Below are positions 1-14,105 of a stretch of DNA of 64,000 bases, one piece after another. How positions within the stretch are numbered: position 1 is the stretch's first letter; each line of letters begins with the position of its first letter. The notes under the pieces were generated by a model. It worked only from the letters and a program-made list of their open reading frames with translations. It had not been told where the DNA came from and searched no databases. Made by a program: the position numbers and the translations under genes. This DNA is from Pochonia chlamydosporia 170 (Eukaryota; Ascomycota; Sordariomycetes; Hypocreales; Clavicipitaceae), in assembly GCF_001653235.2 (NCBI RefSeq), contig NC_035795.1, positions 682,001-746,000 on the forward strand, read 5' to 3'.

Positions 1-580
1 GCTTTTCATTGCACAATCAAGGTACATTACCAGTTGCATTCATCGCATGACGAGCTACTTCTAGAATATCGAAGCAGCAAACAGAGTACAAAACGAGTTG
101 AGGACATGAAAGCACCTAGGTAATGTTCACCACCAACAGTGCCGAGCCAAGATCAATCACACGTTTCAAAGCCTCTCTATTCACGGTATAAAGATCTTGC
201 CAGTCTAAAGAACTCCGGGGTTTTAGCCATACCATCCGTCGTTCTGGCCCGGACCTTAATTACTTCTCCTTGAAGTATACCTGTCGAGTCAAAGTAATAA
301 TACCTGTGGAGTTTGATCCAAACGTTTCATCGATATGCACTTTCCAATATCCTCATTTAACGGAACAAAGATATCACGGTAAAGGACAGAATATATAATC
401 GAAATTGTTCTTAAGCTATCTACGCTAAGCAAATGCCTGGTATACCTCGCCATGACCGATATATTGTCTATTAAACCAAAACCTGACGCCACGAATCATC
501 ACAATTCCTAATCATCGACGTGTGAACACGGTAAACCATTTCTAGAGACGGCAATTGGCCTGAGGGCTCATGTTATTCGA
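1..580. other. Left-edge intergenic stretch
   Basis: No supported gene. A 67-codon minus-strand ORF at 289-492 is AT-rich, matches nothing I know and ends at a weak GTATTA donor-like site. It could be a decayed exon but cannot be supported. The right part is presumably the 3' flank of the SMAP-domain gene that ends at 581. Confidence 0.5.
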
Positions 581-1845
581 TCACGCGCCGAGTCCACGTC
601 TTTGGCTGGCTCCGTCAAACTTTGCCTTCATACCCTCTTCGAATTGGCGTCGAATGTCAGCCTCGGCCTTGACAGAATCCGTCTTGGTGTTGGTGGTGCT
701 TCCCAACGCAGCACCGCCCTTTTTCCCACCAAGAAGTCTCATGAACTTGCTCCGTCGCTCGGATCCCCCTTCCAGGCCACCGACATTCCATTGTTCAGCG
801 GCGTTGTCAGTAGAAACCTCGGGCTTGTCCCCTTTGACTCTCTTCACTTTCGCCGGTTTATTCTTTTTCGCTGCTTTCTCCTTCTTTTCATTTTTCTTCT
901 TCTTCTGTTTCTTCGTCTCTTCTACTTCCGATTCTGATTCTGATTCTGATGATTCCGATTCCGATTCTGATTCCGATTCTGATTCGCTGGTTTCATCCGA
1001 GTCTGGGCTTGCTTCGACCTTGACAGTCTTGCTCTTCTTGGGCTTGGATCCTGCATTTCCAGATGAAGCCTTGTTCTTGCTCGTAGTTGCATCACTTTCT
1101 CTTCGGCGCTTTTTCGTATCTATGACGAACACGGCAGAAGCGGTAGGTTCGATCGGCGCACCCCCATCAGAATCTGACGAAGACGAGGATGTGGTGGATT
1201 TTGCGTCACTTTCTTCTCCAGACGAAGCGGCGTTGTCATCGTCTTGAGATTTGGCGTCAGCCAGCTGCAGAATCTTGTTAGCCACGATATTTCCGACGGG
1301 TTTAGGCAAGACATGTTTGTTGTGCGATGGCAGTCCACAGGCCGAGCCAACCGGGCTTTTCTTAAGGGAGCCGATAGACGAATTCATCAACCTACCGTCT
1401 TGGCTTCTGTCATCAACCGGTATTGCTCAGTAGCTTTCTTGGCCTCAGCAAGCAGCTTGTTTCCCTGTATTTCTAGTCTCTTTGCTCGCTTTAAGAGCCG
1501 TTGACGCTTCTTTTCCTTCTTTTGGGGAGCATTTGCAATCGCCTTTGCTTTTTTTGCAGCCCTGAGTTCATTCTTGCGATCTCTGTTGTTGCGGGTTCGC
1601 TTGGCCTTGTTGGTCGAAGCCTTCTTTGCCTTCTTCAATTCCTTCCTAACAGCTGCACGGTGCACAATCGTGGCGGTTTCGTCAGCAACGTGCACAACCA
1701 CCAGAAAATTGGATCACATGCAATGAGAGAAGCCCTGTCACTCCGTTTGCTACCGGCAGTCTCCCGGCGGATGATGGAGGTAGTGTGCAAAGCTAACGCC
1801 AGAACTCTACGTACCTTTGGGGGGTAGAGGTGTCTTCGTGACCAT
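581..1845 (-). CDS. SMAP-domain (small acidic protein-like) nuclear protein
   Basis: Three-exon model: 1815-1845, 1396-1652, 581-1264, giving 323 residues. The donor GTACGT after 31 nt and the acceptor GTGCAG join in phase 1. The second intron (1265-1395) runs from GTAGGT to a GCTAAC branch point and CTGCAG and joins in phase 0. The N-terminal third is strongly basic and helical (Lys/Arg/Ala-rich, probable coiled coil, nuclear targeting). A middle stretch is an almost pure Ser/Asp/Glu repeat (DNA about 920-990). The C-terminal part from about residue 251 carries the SMAP signature EQWNVGGLEGG followed by SERRSKFMRLLGG. In this family the domain marks small nuclear, RNA-associated proteins of poorly known function. 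The start was chosen because the 10-codon first exon MVTKTPLPPK fits the phase exactly. An alternative upstream start in another frame (1987) would need a different acceptor (GTTAG). Confidence 0.75.
920..995 (-). repeat. Ser-Asp/Glu codon repeat tract
   Basis: An imperfect GATTCT/GATTCC hexanucleotide run (plus-strand reading) inside the SMAP-domain gene. It encodes alternating Ser-Glu/Ser-Asp residues, a typical CK2-phosphorylated acidic tract. It lengthens in multiples of six bases, so the frame is kept. Confidence 0.8.
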
Positions 1846-4800
1846 TTTGCTCGCCGTAGAGTTCGGTGAACTCGGGAGATAGTGTGACTAACTGGACAAA
1901 TTGGAAACAGTTCGTAACGTCGACAGCCCGAGAAATGCGAATTTCCCGAGTTGTTTCGCTCAAAAGTCCCGAGAAGATGGGGGCCAAAACGGCAGGGAAT
2001 GTCTGGAACAGAGCGGTGAACTCCAGAGTCGAGATACACTCGTATCAATGTCTCAATTTCTGGCTGTCTGGACAAAAATCCCCTGCAGTATTTTTTTTCC
2101 TATCTTCACCAAAAAAAGTTGGAGGGGCGTGAGGCAGGAATGAGAAAAAAGTCCAGATTTTGCCGGGCGGTGAAGCAGCTTGAGCTTTGGGGCCGTTTGG
2201 TGTTGGACCCTGACAGTTGCCAACGGTGGAGACCCAAGCTCTTCCTCTTGTGGGGAAGAACGATCAATAAGCATCACCCCAAACTGTCACAACCTTGATA
2301 CTGGACCTCATGCAGGTCAAAGGAGTACCTGCTTGCGCATGCATTCACCAATTATCACCAAGCACCATGTATCTCTTACTACGAAACGCCAGGAACGCCG
2401 AACGGTACTTGTCTTACGGGGTGTCCGCGGAAGAACAGCACTAATCCTGAATTCTGAGAAATGGTGATCCGTCACTCTGTCCAAGCAAACTACCTTGAGA
2501 TGCGCCGATACCAAGTTTCGTGAGTCGGGCCTTTCTGCAGATGCCGGCACAATTGAATCAGGAGGAAGGCCTTTGTCGATAACAAGCTGTCAGTTTATAC
2601 ACAGACGCCTCGTCAATCGCCGCCAAGGTTCGAACGTGGCAAGCAAGCAACAAGGTGGCGATAAGCAGACCAAAGGGAAGAAGATTCGCAGGTCCCCATG
2701 TCAACTCAACAATCTCAAGCCAGAAGCCTGGCCGGGCACTTACAAAATGTGACCTTGCATCTCAACAATACCAGGATTCTGCGCAGGTCTAATATCCAAG
2801 ACATTTCGAATTTCCTTTTCGAGAAGTCGGTAAACTGAGACATCCAACCCAGAACAAGGTACTTTTCCCATGGTGGCTGAAGTATCAGACCATGAAAACA
2901 CCCTTTCTTCGGCGTTCTCCGAACTACATTGTGATTGACGAGTACACGAAACGCCGAATCTGGGGTACAAGGGAGTGATGCCGAACATTAGTTCCCGGAC
3001 GACGTGGAAGATCAAGCCACTCATGTCAATCATGTAACAAGACTAACCATGACAGAGAACTGTCAAGCGATAAAGTACCGAATGTTACAGTCCGAAAGAA
3101 ATGAATATTCCTATTGCGGTATGCTGGATGTTGTTTTAGCCACTTCATCTGCCGACATGTTGAGGAGTGTAGATAAGGAGGACGGTTCTATCTTTCACGT
3201 GCCTCGGTGTAGACGATTTGATGGAAGTTTATTCGAGATTGTTGCCTAGGCAATTGGTCACTTCATCCAACAATGCTGTTCACCCTCAGTCGGACTCGGG
3301 GGAGATGCTAAATCGTCTGATATAGGTCAAGCTGGGACTGTTGTACCTGATATTGATCCCTGCTGCTGAGATACTGGTATTTTGATAGCAGGTATAAAAG
3401 AACGCCCTGGGAGAATCAATAGTACCAACTTCCAATAGGCAATGGCGACAAGCGAATCTATCAATACCACGAAATGGCCAAAAATAACATGAAACGCATA
3501 TAGGAAAGCCGATCAACGGCATAAACAACGGGATAGCAAAGTTATATTTTCCGAGGTTGGATCGTTACATGGTGGCCATAGGGTGTTCATTCCCCTTGTC
3601 CCTGCCAACTAGGGACCGTTGATCCAAACAAGCCAAACAAGCCATTGTGGACTTGACAGCCACTCCAGCCAGCGCCGTGGCTTCACACTGGCTTCATTCT
3701 TTGCATCATACCAAGAGCCACATTTCGAGAAGAGCCGAAGGAAACACAAGAGAGCTATTATTACTTCAGATGAAGGGGCGTGTTGTCATGCACGCCTTCA
3801 AAGCCGACCAACTAAACCTGCAGCACCAGTCGACGATTGAACTTTGTGGCTCGATTTCGCACACCGCAAGACTGCGCCTTGACAGCCAATCTATAACCGT
3901 CTACAGTTAATTCTGGACAGAAGCTTGTGTCTTACATTCGCACGTACCATTGACAATGCGATAAAAGCGACAAAGACATGTACTCACATCCAAAGTGTAT
4001 CGTGTCGGGCACCGCGCCCGGAAGTTTAGGTGATGACGGGTAGCAATCAGCAAAGCACAGACTTTTGCTCGTTGTTTCCCCTTTTTGGTGATGAGGTTGT
4101 CCACGTTGGGACCTGATCATCGCGCGATGGTGCTATTCCTACACCCTTCGTTGCCTGCCACTGCGTAGGGCTCAACGTGGGTTCATCACCATTTGCTGAG
4201 ATGGCTGGTCAATCATTCAATCAGGACCAGACATGGGAACGATCCAATGCCTTTGCAGAGGCATGCCAGATTGAGCCTCCAAGAGGCTGAAGATTGGGGG
4301 CTCCAAAAAGGACATGATACACAGACCACATGCTAGGTGCAGTAGCCTGAGCTGAAAATAGAAACCAACGATGTCATATGGGGCAAATTTGGGGCAGCTC
4401 GTTTTCCCCGTATTCTGCAAAGCGCGAGAGTCTTTGCGCGGAACAGCACCAGGCACAACAATGATCCATTCCCACCGCCTTGGACCCGGGGTTTGGATAT
4501 TTGTGTGGATGCCTGTGACCAATGAGGGAAGGCTATCTTCTGTTGCACCACCTCTTGTTCGGCCAAGGATCGCATGTGGCGGGGATTAATCGCCAGACAA
4601 CTGAAGCGAAAAAGAAAGCAGGCTCATAAGGCTGCGGTTTGTGCCTACTTTACGTCAAATAGGACCCTCTGTATACTACTTTGTTTCGAAGTACCCATAG
4701 CTGGTGTAACATTCATCATGCAAAATAGAGTGCGCAGTGGATCAGTGTCCGTAGCCAGTCGCCGTCGAAACCGACGTGTTCAGTCTGCCGTTTTCTTTTT

Positions 4801-7606
4801 TTGTTCCCCTTCACACAGACAAAATTATCATCATTTGCCCTTCAACCTCACAAGTTTTGCCTGAAGCCTTACCAGGCTCCTATCTTCACTCCCATCCACC
4901 AGCTGGGCTGAAAGCCTGGCGCCTAGTCACGATGATGTAGCTTCTGTATGCAGAGGGCGTCTGTTTCGCCCTTCAAATCGCCAAGGCGGCACATGGACCT
5001 GTTGAAGGTGTGCCCTCCCGTCCACCCTGGTGGCAACCCATGAACAGAAAAAGAAATAGTCTGTCAACTGAATGCTATCAGTTGGAGTATTTTTTCGAAA
5101 CAAAGGCCCCCAAATCTGCCTTGCTCCCTTGCAAAAACTGCTGGGTACCTGGGCACCCCAGTCCAAAGGGCTCATTTTAGCCGTGCACATGGCAGAAAGT
5201 GGGTGTGGAATAGCATCATGGATGAAAGGGTTTTTGCTATCGACGTGGATCATGAATATGCGGGTGGGTAAAAATAGAGACGGGAAGAATTGACGGCTTC
5301 CATGGTGTATCAGCCGATAAACAACCGGTCATTATTTCGGTTCGACGTGATTTGATGTGTTTTTTTGGTCCCTCGGAAGGACGCCTTGCTAATTATGCGC
5401 GCTCTGTTTACATTGTGATGAATGTGTTTGTTCAACTCACGATGGTTACTGACAGCTGTATTCTGCCCAAACTGGTGCCAGTATTTCGGAGTCACCTCCG
5501 GCCGCTTCAACAGGTCTAATCCACAGGCACGGTACACATAGTAAACCAACACAGAAAAAGCCCTTCAAAACCGTGCCACATTCCCTTAGTCCTCCCGCAA
5601 AGGCGTCACTGCTCCTCGGCACAAACGCAAACGCAGAATGAGCTATGCCAAGCGTGGACTGGCAAGGAAGAAGTGGCACCAAGCCCAATGCTTGAATTGC
5701 AGAGTCGCCTCTTGGACGGAAGCTTGAGGGCCAGCCAAGGTCAACTGGTGGCTCTTGGTCCCGACTGTGGATCCCACAGCTGAGACATTTTGATCAAATC
5801 CCCAAGGGCAAGGCAGCCCGATAGCTTGCATCGTAAAACAATGTTTCAAGGCAAACAGCATCCCATCTCTTAGTCTCATCTTTAAAACAGACCCTCGGTA
5901 CTGCACCTGAACGGCATCGCCGAAATTCAAAAACCAGCATGTCTTCCTTTCCCGCCTCCAAACAACACTCTTACCCGTTATGCACCGTTAATAATCAAAG
6001 GAAATAAACCACAATAACCACACTTTCAAAACGCACAGGGATCACACAGCCGAAGTGGACTCCCCAATCAACCAGACAGTTACCTGGCACAAGGGTCTGG
6101 GGGCGTGCAAGTATGCACTTGGACCCACCGCAATACCTTGCACGGTGGTGCATCTTCAGCGATACCCGGATGGGACACTCCACCCCACTGTGCACCTCAA
6201 AAACCCACCACTTGCACCACATGAACCCACCAGGGCTGAAGACACTAGACAAGGATAACTTACACCCACCAGTTTCCCAGACCAGACGACCCTTTGATCC
6301 CTCACCAGATAACATGAACCACAGAAAACGGCATGGAGCACGATACATGGACTGTAAATAAAGAAAATACACAATTTATCCGCAGCCACAGAGAGCCGCA
6401 CTCCTGGCCCCCATGCCCCCAATCTCAATCTCCAGAACACCTGTTGATAAAAATACATTTGCCCTTGGCAAGTTCATCCAGATCCACAGTCCGCCAAGGT
6501 GCACGCCCAAGCACAAGCGGAGAATATCCCGTCACACAACATACTCTGCGTCCAATTCCTTCCGTCCAAGACATAGTGAATATTCCCTCTTTGAGAAGTT
6601 GTTACACAGCAGCTACGCACAGATCGTGGGCGTTGATCCCGTCGACTGCGACTGCGACAGAGGAAACATTCTATTCACATGACCTGCATGGAACAATTAT
6701 GGCTCCGGGCAGACTGGACGGGGCCTTCGAAGTTGGTAGCGAGGGGCTTCGATGCATAAACCGTCCCCACAGATCGTGACTGCACCCTCGTCACCGTCCA
6801 GCCTGACTCTGACTCTTGTACAGAGTATTGTCTGCATTGGGGCGTGGAACTACAGCAACGGAGGGAGCAAGAGCCGTCATACCGAGGAGCCGTGAGGATG
6901 TTGGCTGTGATGAACCCTCCCACCAAGGTATCACCTTGTTTCCCCAGAGCTACGCATCTAATGGTTCAGTCAAAATTGCATCAACTCATATTTTGCAGCC
7001 CTTTTTTGTAAATGTAATCCGTAATCTTGACATTGTCTATGACACTGTGCCTGTATGTATATAAAGTGTAGTCCTAATAATACAAGGTGTAAAAGGTAAG
7101 AGAAGAAGAAAACAACAAAAGCAACAGTAATAGTACAGCCAACGATGGTAAAAACAAGTCGTCAAGAGAGCCTTCAGCTCAGGTCAGTCGCACCACCCGT
7201 CGTAGCAATCACAGTTCAAACGCCAAGGCTCGCCCATTTTTCCCAATCCAATAAACAAGTTCAAAACATGCCTAACCGTCTAGGCAGCGTAAACGAGAGC
7301 AATCGTGGTATCATAACCAGCAGAAATATCCAATATCATCCCTTTCGTCATCGTAGCATCGCATCTGCCTGCAATGCCTGCCTGTCCCAAGTGGGTTTGT
7401 TTCTCAAAGAGGGTTCAGTGAGGCTGAGGCTCTGGTTTCCTCCCGCATTTTATGCAGGTCTCAAGTCAGCACCCCTCTTTCTCTTCGCCCGCCAAGTATG
7501 CTTTGGGAGCCCCCTCCCCTTCCTCGGCCAATTCAAAAAAAAAAAAATCTAAGAGACAAGTAAAAGTGAACAGAAAGAAGCGAAAATCTCACAGAGGCTC
7601 CAATGT
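1846..7606. other. Long intergenic region between SMAP gene and bZIP gene
   Basis: About 5.8 kb with many short ORFs on both strands, none over about 150 codons, none resembling a known family, and no consistent exon-intron structure that I could build. The last few hundred bases (about 7080-7560) contain A-rich runs and are probably the 3' flank of the bZIP gene. A short spliced gene could still be hidden here. Confidence 0.45.
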
Positions 7607-8459
7607 TCATTGAGCCACTGTTGCGTACGCCGGGATGCCCGTTGGGTCATAAGCGTAACTCGTATCGTCGTAATAAGCTTCCTCTGCACCACTGCTGCCA
7701 TAACTAGCCGTCTGGTGCAAACCGTGGCTGTAAGTGACGTATTGTGCGCCCGAGTAAGGATCATCGCCGACATATGTACCGCGACCACTGCTGCGGCGAC
7801 TCTGTACTTCATGTCCTCTTGACACGGCGAGGCCCCAGCTTACACCACCCCAGGGAAGGCCCGACAGTTCCCTGTCCATATTGAAGTCTGCAGGAGACGG
7901 GATGCGATAGCTATTCCCAGCATGTTCTTGGTTGCGAAGCTCTCGCTCTGCCTTTTCCTTATTCTCCCGAGCCTTTTCTCCTGCATGGCTTGTTAGCAGC
8001 TGGTGTCAGTGGTTGCGAGATGCCCGTATTGTGCTTACTGAACTTGCGCTGAGCAATTCGGTTTTGAATCCGTCTTCTCTCCTCGGGGTCCGTCACGTCG
8101 GTCCAATCGACGTCTTTGGGGCTGGACTTCGACTTTCTTGATGACGGTGATGATGCGTGCTTCTTCGAGGATGAGCTGCTTGTGCTGCTCTCTGACCCGT
8201 GTCTGGCCATCTTTGTTGCAGTCATTTTAGCAGTGGATTGGCGGTCGTCCAAATTTGTCTCTGCGGAAGGTCTCTTGCGGGACTGGTTGGTGTTGTTGTT
8301 GCTTCTGAATCGAGTGGAAACAAATTTGGGTCGTTGCAGGCTCTCAAACTTTGAACCCGTTGTTTTCAGGGATGTGGTGTTGATTTGGTCAAAGGGAACT
8401 GGTGAAGCACTCTGTATACGAATAGTAGGAGGCGTCAGGTGCTGTGTTTCTACAGACAT
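7607..8459 (-). CDS. bZIP transcription factor, basic region without a clear zipper
   Basis: Two exons, 8039-8459 and 7607-7980, encode 264 residues. The 58-nt intron runs from GTAAGC through GCTAAC to ATGCAG and interrupts the basic region in phase 1, so splicing creates the run RRRIQNRIAQRKF-REK (residues 128-143). This is the DNA-contacting signature of a fungal bZIP class; Asn and Arg sit at the conserved NxxAxxxR-type positions. Upstream are Ser/Lys-rich disordered segments preceded by the conserved lead-in DWTDVTDPEE. Downstream the helix continues as Lys/Glu/Arg-rich sequence but lacks the leucine heptads of a canonical zipper, then becomes Gly/Tyr/Ser-rich. The role is expected to be nuclear sequence-specific transcription regulation; the target genes are unknown. 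The unspliced frame would stop soon after the basic region, so the intron must be removed. Confidence 0.88.
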
Positions 8460-11400
8460 CTAACAGTGACACGGAGTTGTTGAAAGGTTGGCCCAGTCCA
8501 GATTTTGTCTCATGCTTTGGGGTCCGTTGTTGTTTTTGTTGTGTTTGCAAGATTTGAGGTTGGACAGAGGTTGGACACAGGTGTGCGTGCAATGTCCTCA
8601 GTCTTGAGCTTCTCGTCCACAGAGATGTATATATACAAGCCTCTTAAACTGGGCAATCGAATTCGAAGCCTTGAGGTTATTTGCCAACAGAAAGACAATG
8701 ATAAGGAATGGTGGAGAGTGATCGTGAATTTTGCAAAGAAGCAGCGGAGGCTGGCCCTCTAATAATAAATCCTCGTCCAGCCATCAAGCCATCACACCCA
8801 AAGGTACCGGGGAAGCCCATCTGGAACTTCAACTCGATCTGCAAAGACAACACACCCCCCGTGCAGCTCGTCCCCAGGCCTTGGTGGCCACCAGCACCAG
8901 GTACATGTCAATGATCCTGAATGTCCAGGGACCCGGCCTAGTAGGGCAGAATACCTTCACGGTGACGCAGAAAGAGATGATTGACCCTGGCCCCCGTAAT
9001 CCCTGTTGCCTGCCGACAGCCAGTGGCGTACGAATTGTGAATGGGGGGTGCAAAGTCAAATGTTCTGAGCATCGAACAGGATGGCAGACTCAAGCCTTGA
9101 AATGGGGGGGTGGGACTATTTCGGGCAGAATTCATCGCAACTTGTGGGAACAAAGCCATCCATACACCTGTCACCAGCACAACCAAACGACATCAGCTCC
9201 GTCTGGCAATCTGGCAACCCAGCTCAGCAAAAGGGTGAGCCATGCCAGGGACGGGTGTCAACCTCGTGGTTGGGGTTTGGGAACTTTGAATCGACACGGG
9301 GCCGTGGTGATGCGCTTGTCTCGCAAAGGTGACATGGAGAGATGAAAGACCTGGGGGTGTGTGCAATCGTGGAGATGTAGGCGGCAGAGTAGTATTTTGC
9401 ACGACAAGTCTGTCTGTTGAATGCAGTCAGTTGAAGCCATCACCCCAAAGCAGGTTAACGTAGGCGAAGAAGGCAGACTGGGTAACAGAAGAATTTAGAA
9501 TGGCTAAAATTTTCGAAACTGAGCGACGGAAGAGAATTTGCCATCTTGATCTTGGGCCAAGGAACTTGGCGGAATCGGGATACGTCATAATGGCTAAGAG
9601 TCTCACCGAATGATGAAGTCCCTTCGAAGGTTCCGAAATTGCTGCTTGGGTGAAGGAAGCGCAAAAAGCACAAACAAACGGGATGTTTTGTCTGCCACCT
9701 CCCACCACAACCGTCCAGGCCCCGTTGACCCAACCAGACCTGATGAGACCAGACTTTCTTGTTACATGGCGGCAGGAGGTGCCTTGGCTCCTTCCTCTGT
9801 GCTCGCTCATGGATCAGACTCAACTTTCGCAACTTGGAGGTTGGCACCTACAGATGTCTGGTCCGAATCATTGCAGAACCCACCACCACCAGCACGAAGA
9901 CAGCCCAGCTGCAAACATCAAGTCAACTCACAGGTACAGCATGCATCTGAGCCTAGCGCATATCGACATCCAGTGGGGGATTTGGTGTCTCTCACAGTCA
10001 AAACTAGGACCGAAGAGGAAAGGCACCTTTGGCTCCAACTACCGCTCAAGGGGCAAATTGGGTTAGTGAGGCTTCCAACTGGTTGAGGGCAAGGCGGTCT
10101 CCCGCACAGCTGACCAAACTGGGCGATAGGAGGTGTTGGCAGAGGGCGAGCCACCCTGCCAGCCAGGGAACATTTGCTAAGACTTCTAATGTTTCCTATT
10201 TTACATTCAAAGACAGTCACGGAACACCATGATTGGAGCACCACCAAAGCCATGCTGAACGGAGCACTTGAGTCCTTCACAGGACAAGTGCCGCGCCACC
10301 ACATGCTTGCCCTGTCTCTGGCACGTTGCCAAACTTCTGAATTTGTCGGGCCTTCTTGGCGGAGCAAAGTGAACATCTCAAAGCAACAGCTTGTCCTTTC
10401 AGGAAATTCGTACTCGCTAGGAGATTCCGGGGCTATCACCCGCCTGAGATCGCATCAAAAGCGTGCCCTGGAACCAAGCCACTCCCTCCAGTGCCGAACG
10501 GCTTGTTGTGGTGGCTTCGAAATTGTCTGGCAGGTCTTTACCACCTGGTTAGCAGCAGGACATAGCAGGTACTGAGTAATCTGCGACCTATATCTTGACA
10601 TATTTCCCCTCGCCTGCAGATTTCGGTCTTGGGAGTTGGAAGCGAACAGAAACGAACACGTACTGCATGCTTCACGGGTCTGGTACCCGAGTACGGACTA
10701 CAGGAACCCTTCTCGACGGCCTGGGCAGTCAACCCATCAGTCAGTTCTTGTGCAGGATAGGACCCAAGAGGTATCCACAGCCACGACAACAAATCCACCA
10801 TACCCTCCACAATTTGACCAAAAACATCTGACAACTTGAACTCAGGTGCCGAATGTCCACAGACAATTCGGCACGTCACGCACTCCTGGGTGATTCATTT
10901 CCTTGTCACCGTACTTTACCAGGGCAAGTCTCTGACAATTTATTAGCCTGGTCTCCAGGTCTCCAGAAGTACAAGTGCTCTGAGACGATAAAGGTGGCGC
11001 TCCACTGTGTCTGAAGCAAGTATAGCGTCAACGCGAGTTATACGACGGGCAAATTTCGCCTCATGCCGATACAGAGCCTCGCCACCGACGGCTTTTCTCA
11101 AACTGTCATACAGAAATCTGAGTCAACCTATGGCAACTTATGGGGTGCCCACAATTTGGCATGTTACAGTGCTGAGCTGGATTAAGTGAATTTGAAGCAT
11201 ATTGACCCTGCCTCGACTTACATCTATCCAAACGATTTCGGCAATGCTCACTTCCAAGGTGAATTCCGCATTTGAACCTTGACCTGAGTCACAGCAATGC
11301 TCAACCAGACAACAGAACAACCCGGTCCCGCCTCTGCGACCCTTGTTCCAGTTGTTCGCACATGAGGAGGGTGCCTTCTCGCTTGAGTCCGCTCCGAATC

Positions 11401-14105
11401 GCTCACCATTGGCCCGAGAGAGCCTGTGGATTTAAATTTAGCTCTCAAAACACACTTGGCCGAAGAAAATCCTCCACTCCAAAGTTGCTAAGATAGTGTG
11501 CATTTGCTGCTTTCTCCCGCCTGGGCACCTTAACCCTCAGCGACTGGGCCAGGAGGTAAATACGCAGAATGGGAAATGATCTGACGGAAGTTTATCAACA
11601 TGACTGACCAGAGATATCTCTTCTTCCTTGCACATCTGATTTAACTGGTCGACTCAATAGCTGCTGGCCGCGTCCGAGTAACAGTTTGGTGCCTGCGGAG
11701 TCAAGCAGGGCTTCCCGCAGTACAATTGCTTTGAACAGCTATTGTTAACTTTCAGGCACTTAAAAAATGTCTGCAACTTGGTGGTGTTTAACGCAATTGG
11801 ACTGTGAAAGTCCTAATAAGCGACAATATCTCTTTGACATGCTGGAGCCAGTCTTGCCAGTGTAATTGCTCTTGATGTTCCACAACCAGTCAAGTAGCTA
11901 GGCAGTCATATCTGACATCTCGAATATTCGGTCCAACAAGAATAACTGGGATAAATTCTACACAACTACTGCTTGAATTTAGCACACATTTCCTTCTCTG
12001 AAGGCGGACCATTTGGCTATTGATCCCTGGTCTCCAAGATGTGCGCATCAACTGACAACATCACACCTCCAATAGGACACAAACGGGGTTCTCCGGCTAA
12101 AACTCGAGGGACAGCCTGGCCGTGCGCTAAGCAAGAGGAAGTAGCCCGCGACAGCCGGGGTGAGTTTTATGTGTTCTTGGTTGGAGATCCAGGCTTAATT
12201 TGCCAAATATTGATCATCGCTAAAGCGAAAGCGTTCTCGGCAGGCATCAGTTCTCTGTCGATTACCAGTAGCTCAACCCGTTCTGCCAAGCCCTCTGGAC
12301 CTGATTTCTATGAAAGCTACATAAGGCGAGAAACTAGATATTACTTCGAATGCAGTTGCTCGTAATCATTGGTGACGTGATTTGTGCTTTACATCACCGC
12401 CAGAGTGATGTTTGATCTTGTTCGATTAGCATACCTGATGCCTTGACAGATTCACAATCCCATTCTTGGCTGGCATGTCCGAACACTTCGCCCCGTGGCA
12501 ACTTTGCTGCAATCAGCAGAGTAGCCTTTTGTCTGAGCCAAGTTTGATGCTCCCAGACGTCATTGACTCGCCTGGACTGTGGATACGGCCCTTTGTTCAC
12601 AGGAGAGTCGATTCTCCCGAGGCACGTTATAGTTCCTTTAAACACAGTCTGGATTAACATTGCGCTCAACAAATGTCACTTGCTTCGATCGTTTCTATTC
12701 TTGGAACCAGATGATCCCTTTCTTCCAATCATTATCTGTTCACTACCCTCCACCACCGCGGCATGATCGTCGGCTTGCTGGAGCATACACCCTGTAATTA
12801 TCAGAGGGTTGGCTGATCTTGTTGTCCGTCTGGCACGTGTCGACCAGGGTGTTAAACTCCACTACATGAGGATGCCTCTCGAAGCATCATCTGGTTTAAC
12901 ACAATATGTTGGTTCGTAGTGGGCTAGTGAACCATCCGATTGCCACATGTTGGCCAATATCAGCTACTTATGTCGCATCCAAACGCTTGTCGTGCATGTC
13001 AACCCCTAGCAGAGTAACATCGGCGCATTTCAATACACTGCAGCATTCACAGCGATGTTAGAGGCTGGGTCTATCAACTAGGTGTGAAGGAGGTCGTACA
13101 GTCGCGATACCTTCGCTCAGGTGTCAGCAAGTACGCAGGTCAAATGACAGGTTGAGGCTCTTACCGGTAAATAACTCTCCAAAGCTCTAGGTGTGGGACT
13201 TGTCTGCCGTGCAGAGAACAGGAAATGATGAAGACGCTCTTGCTCGTCGACCTTGTGCAGAGGCAAAGAACCCGAGTGGCAAACGCCGTTCTGACTCCAT
13301 TTTGTCGACGATGCTGCAATGCCGGCCTTGGCAGCTGCTTGACTGCACTGGTTTTCCGAGTCTAAGCCAGGCTGAAATGGATGAATGATGACACGAAGGG
13401 AACTCACCCAAGGGGGGAAGTTGCAACCAAAGCCATCGGATAGACGCAAGAAGGTGCGAAAAATCACAAATATGGTTGGTGTGCGCACTACAGAATGTTT
13501 ACCACGGCCTACTCAACGTCTGACCGTGCGAGCTAGGTGCTACAAATGAGAATTCGCAACAAGCGAGCCCTGGTGACAGCTACATACTAACTGATTATTA
13601 GGGATCTGGTGGTACCCAAGAGTTGACCAGACTTGCTCAAAAAGTCGGTGCCAAGAAGCGAATCTGGCCCCCAAGAATTTTGGGAGCTTTCGTGGCGCCA
13701 AGTGCAATTCATCTTCAGACATATCAGTTCTGTACGTGGCGCCTTCTACGGACTGGTTCATGCATTGCAAGCAGGTCGGACTTTGTGAATGGATGCACAA
13801 TACAGGGCATTGCGGTGTGGCGGACAACTTCGTCCCACTTGAAGCGAAGAGTTGATCAGCACGGGAAGTTAGAGCCAATTCACCAGCGGAGGTAATGCTT
13901 TCACCTGAGCAGCTATCGCTTTCCGGTTTTTCCGACTATCTGGATTTCTGCGAAGTGGTTTTGTCGCAACTTTCCTCCATCGTTTTGCGACCAATTTGGA
14001 GAATTGGCTGGAGTGTTGTCGGTTGGGGGTGATCAACGAGGAGCATCAGACGTTCGTCCAGTGCCAGTTGCCCCCGGAAGCAGCCGAGCTGTTATCTGAA
14101 CTTGG

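Noticed and set aside
570..1247. 225-codon plus-strand ORF rich in Phe/Ser/Leu
   Set aside because: Antisense shadow of the Ser/Glu/Lys-rich SMAP gene; composition mirrors the acidic and basic repeats.
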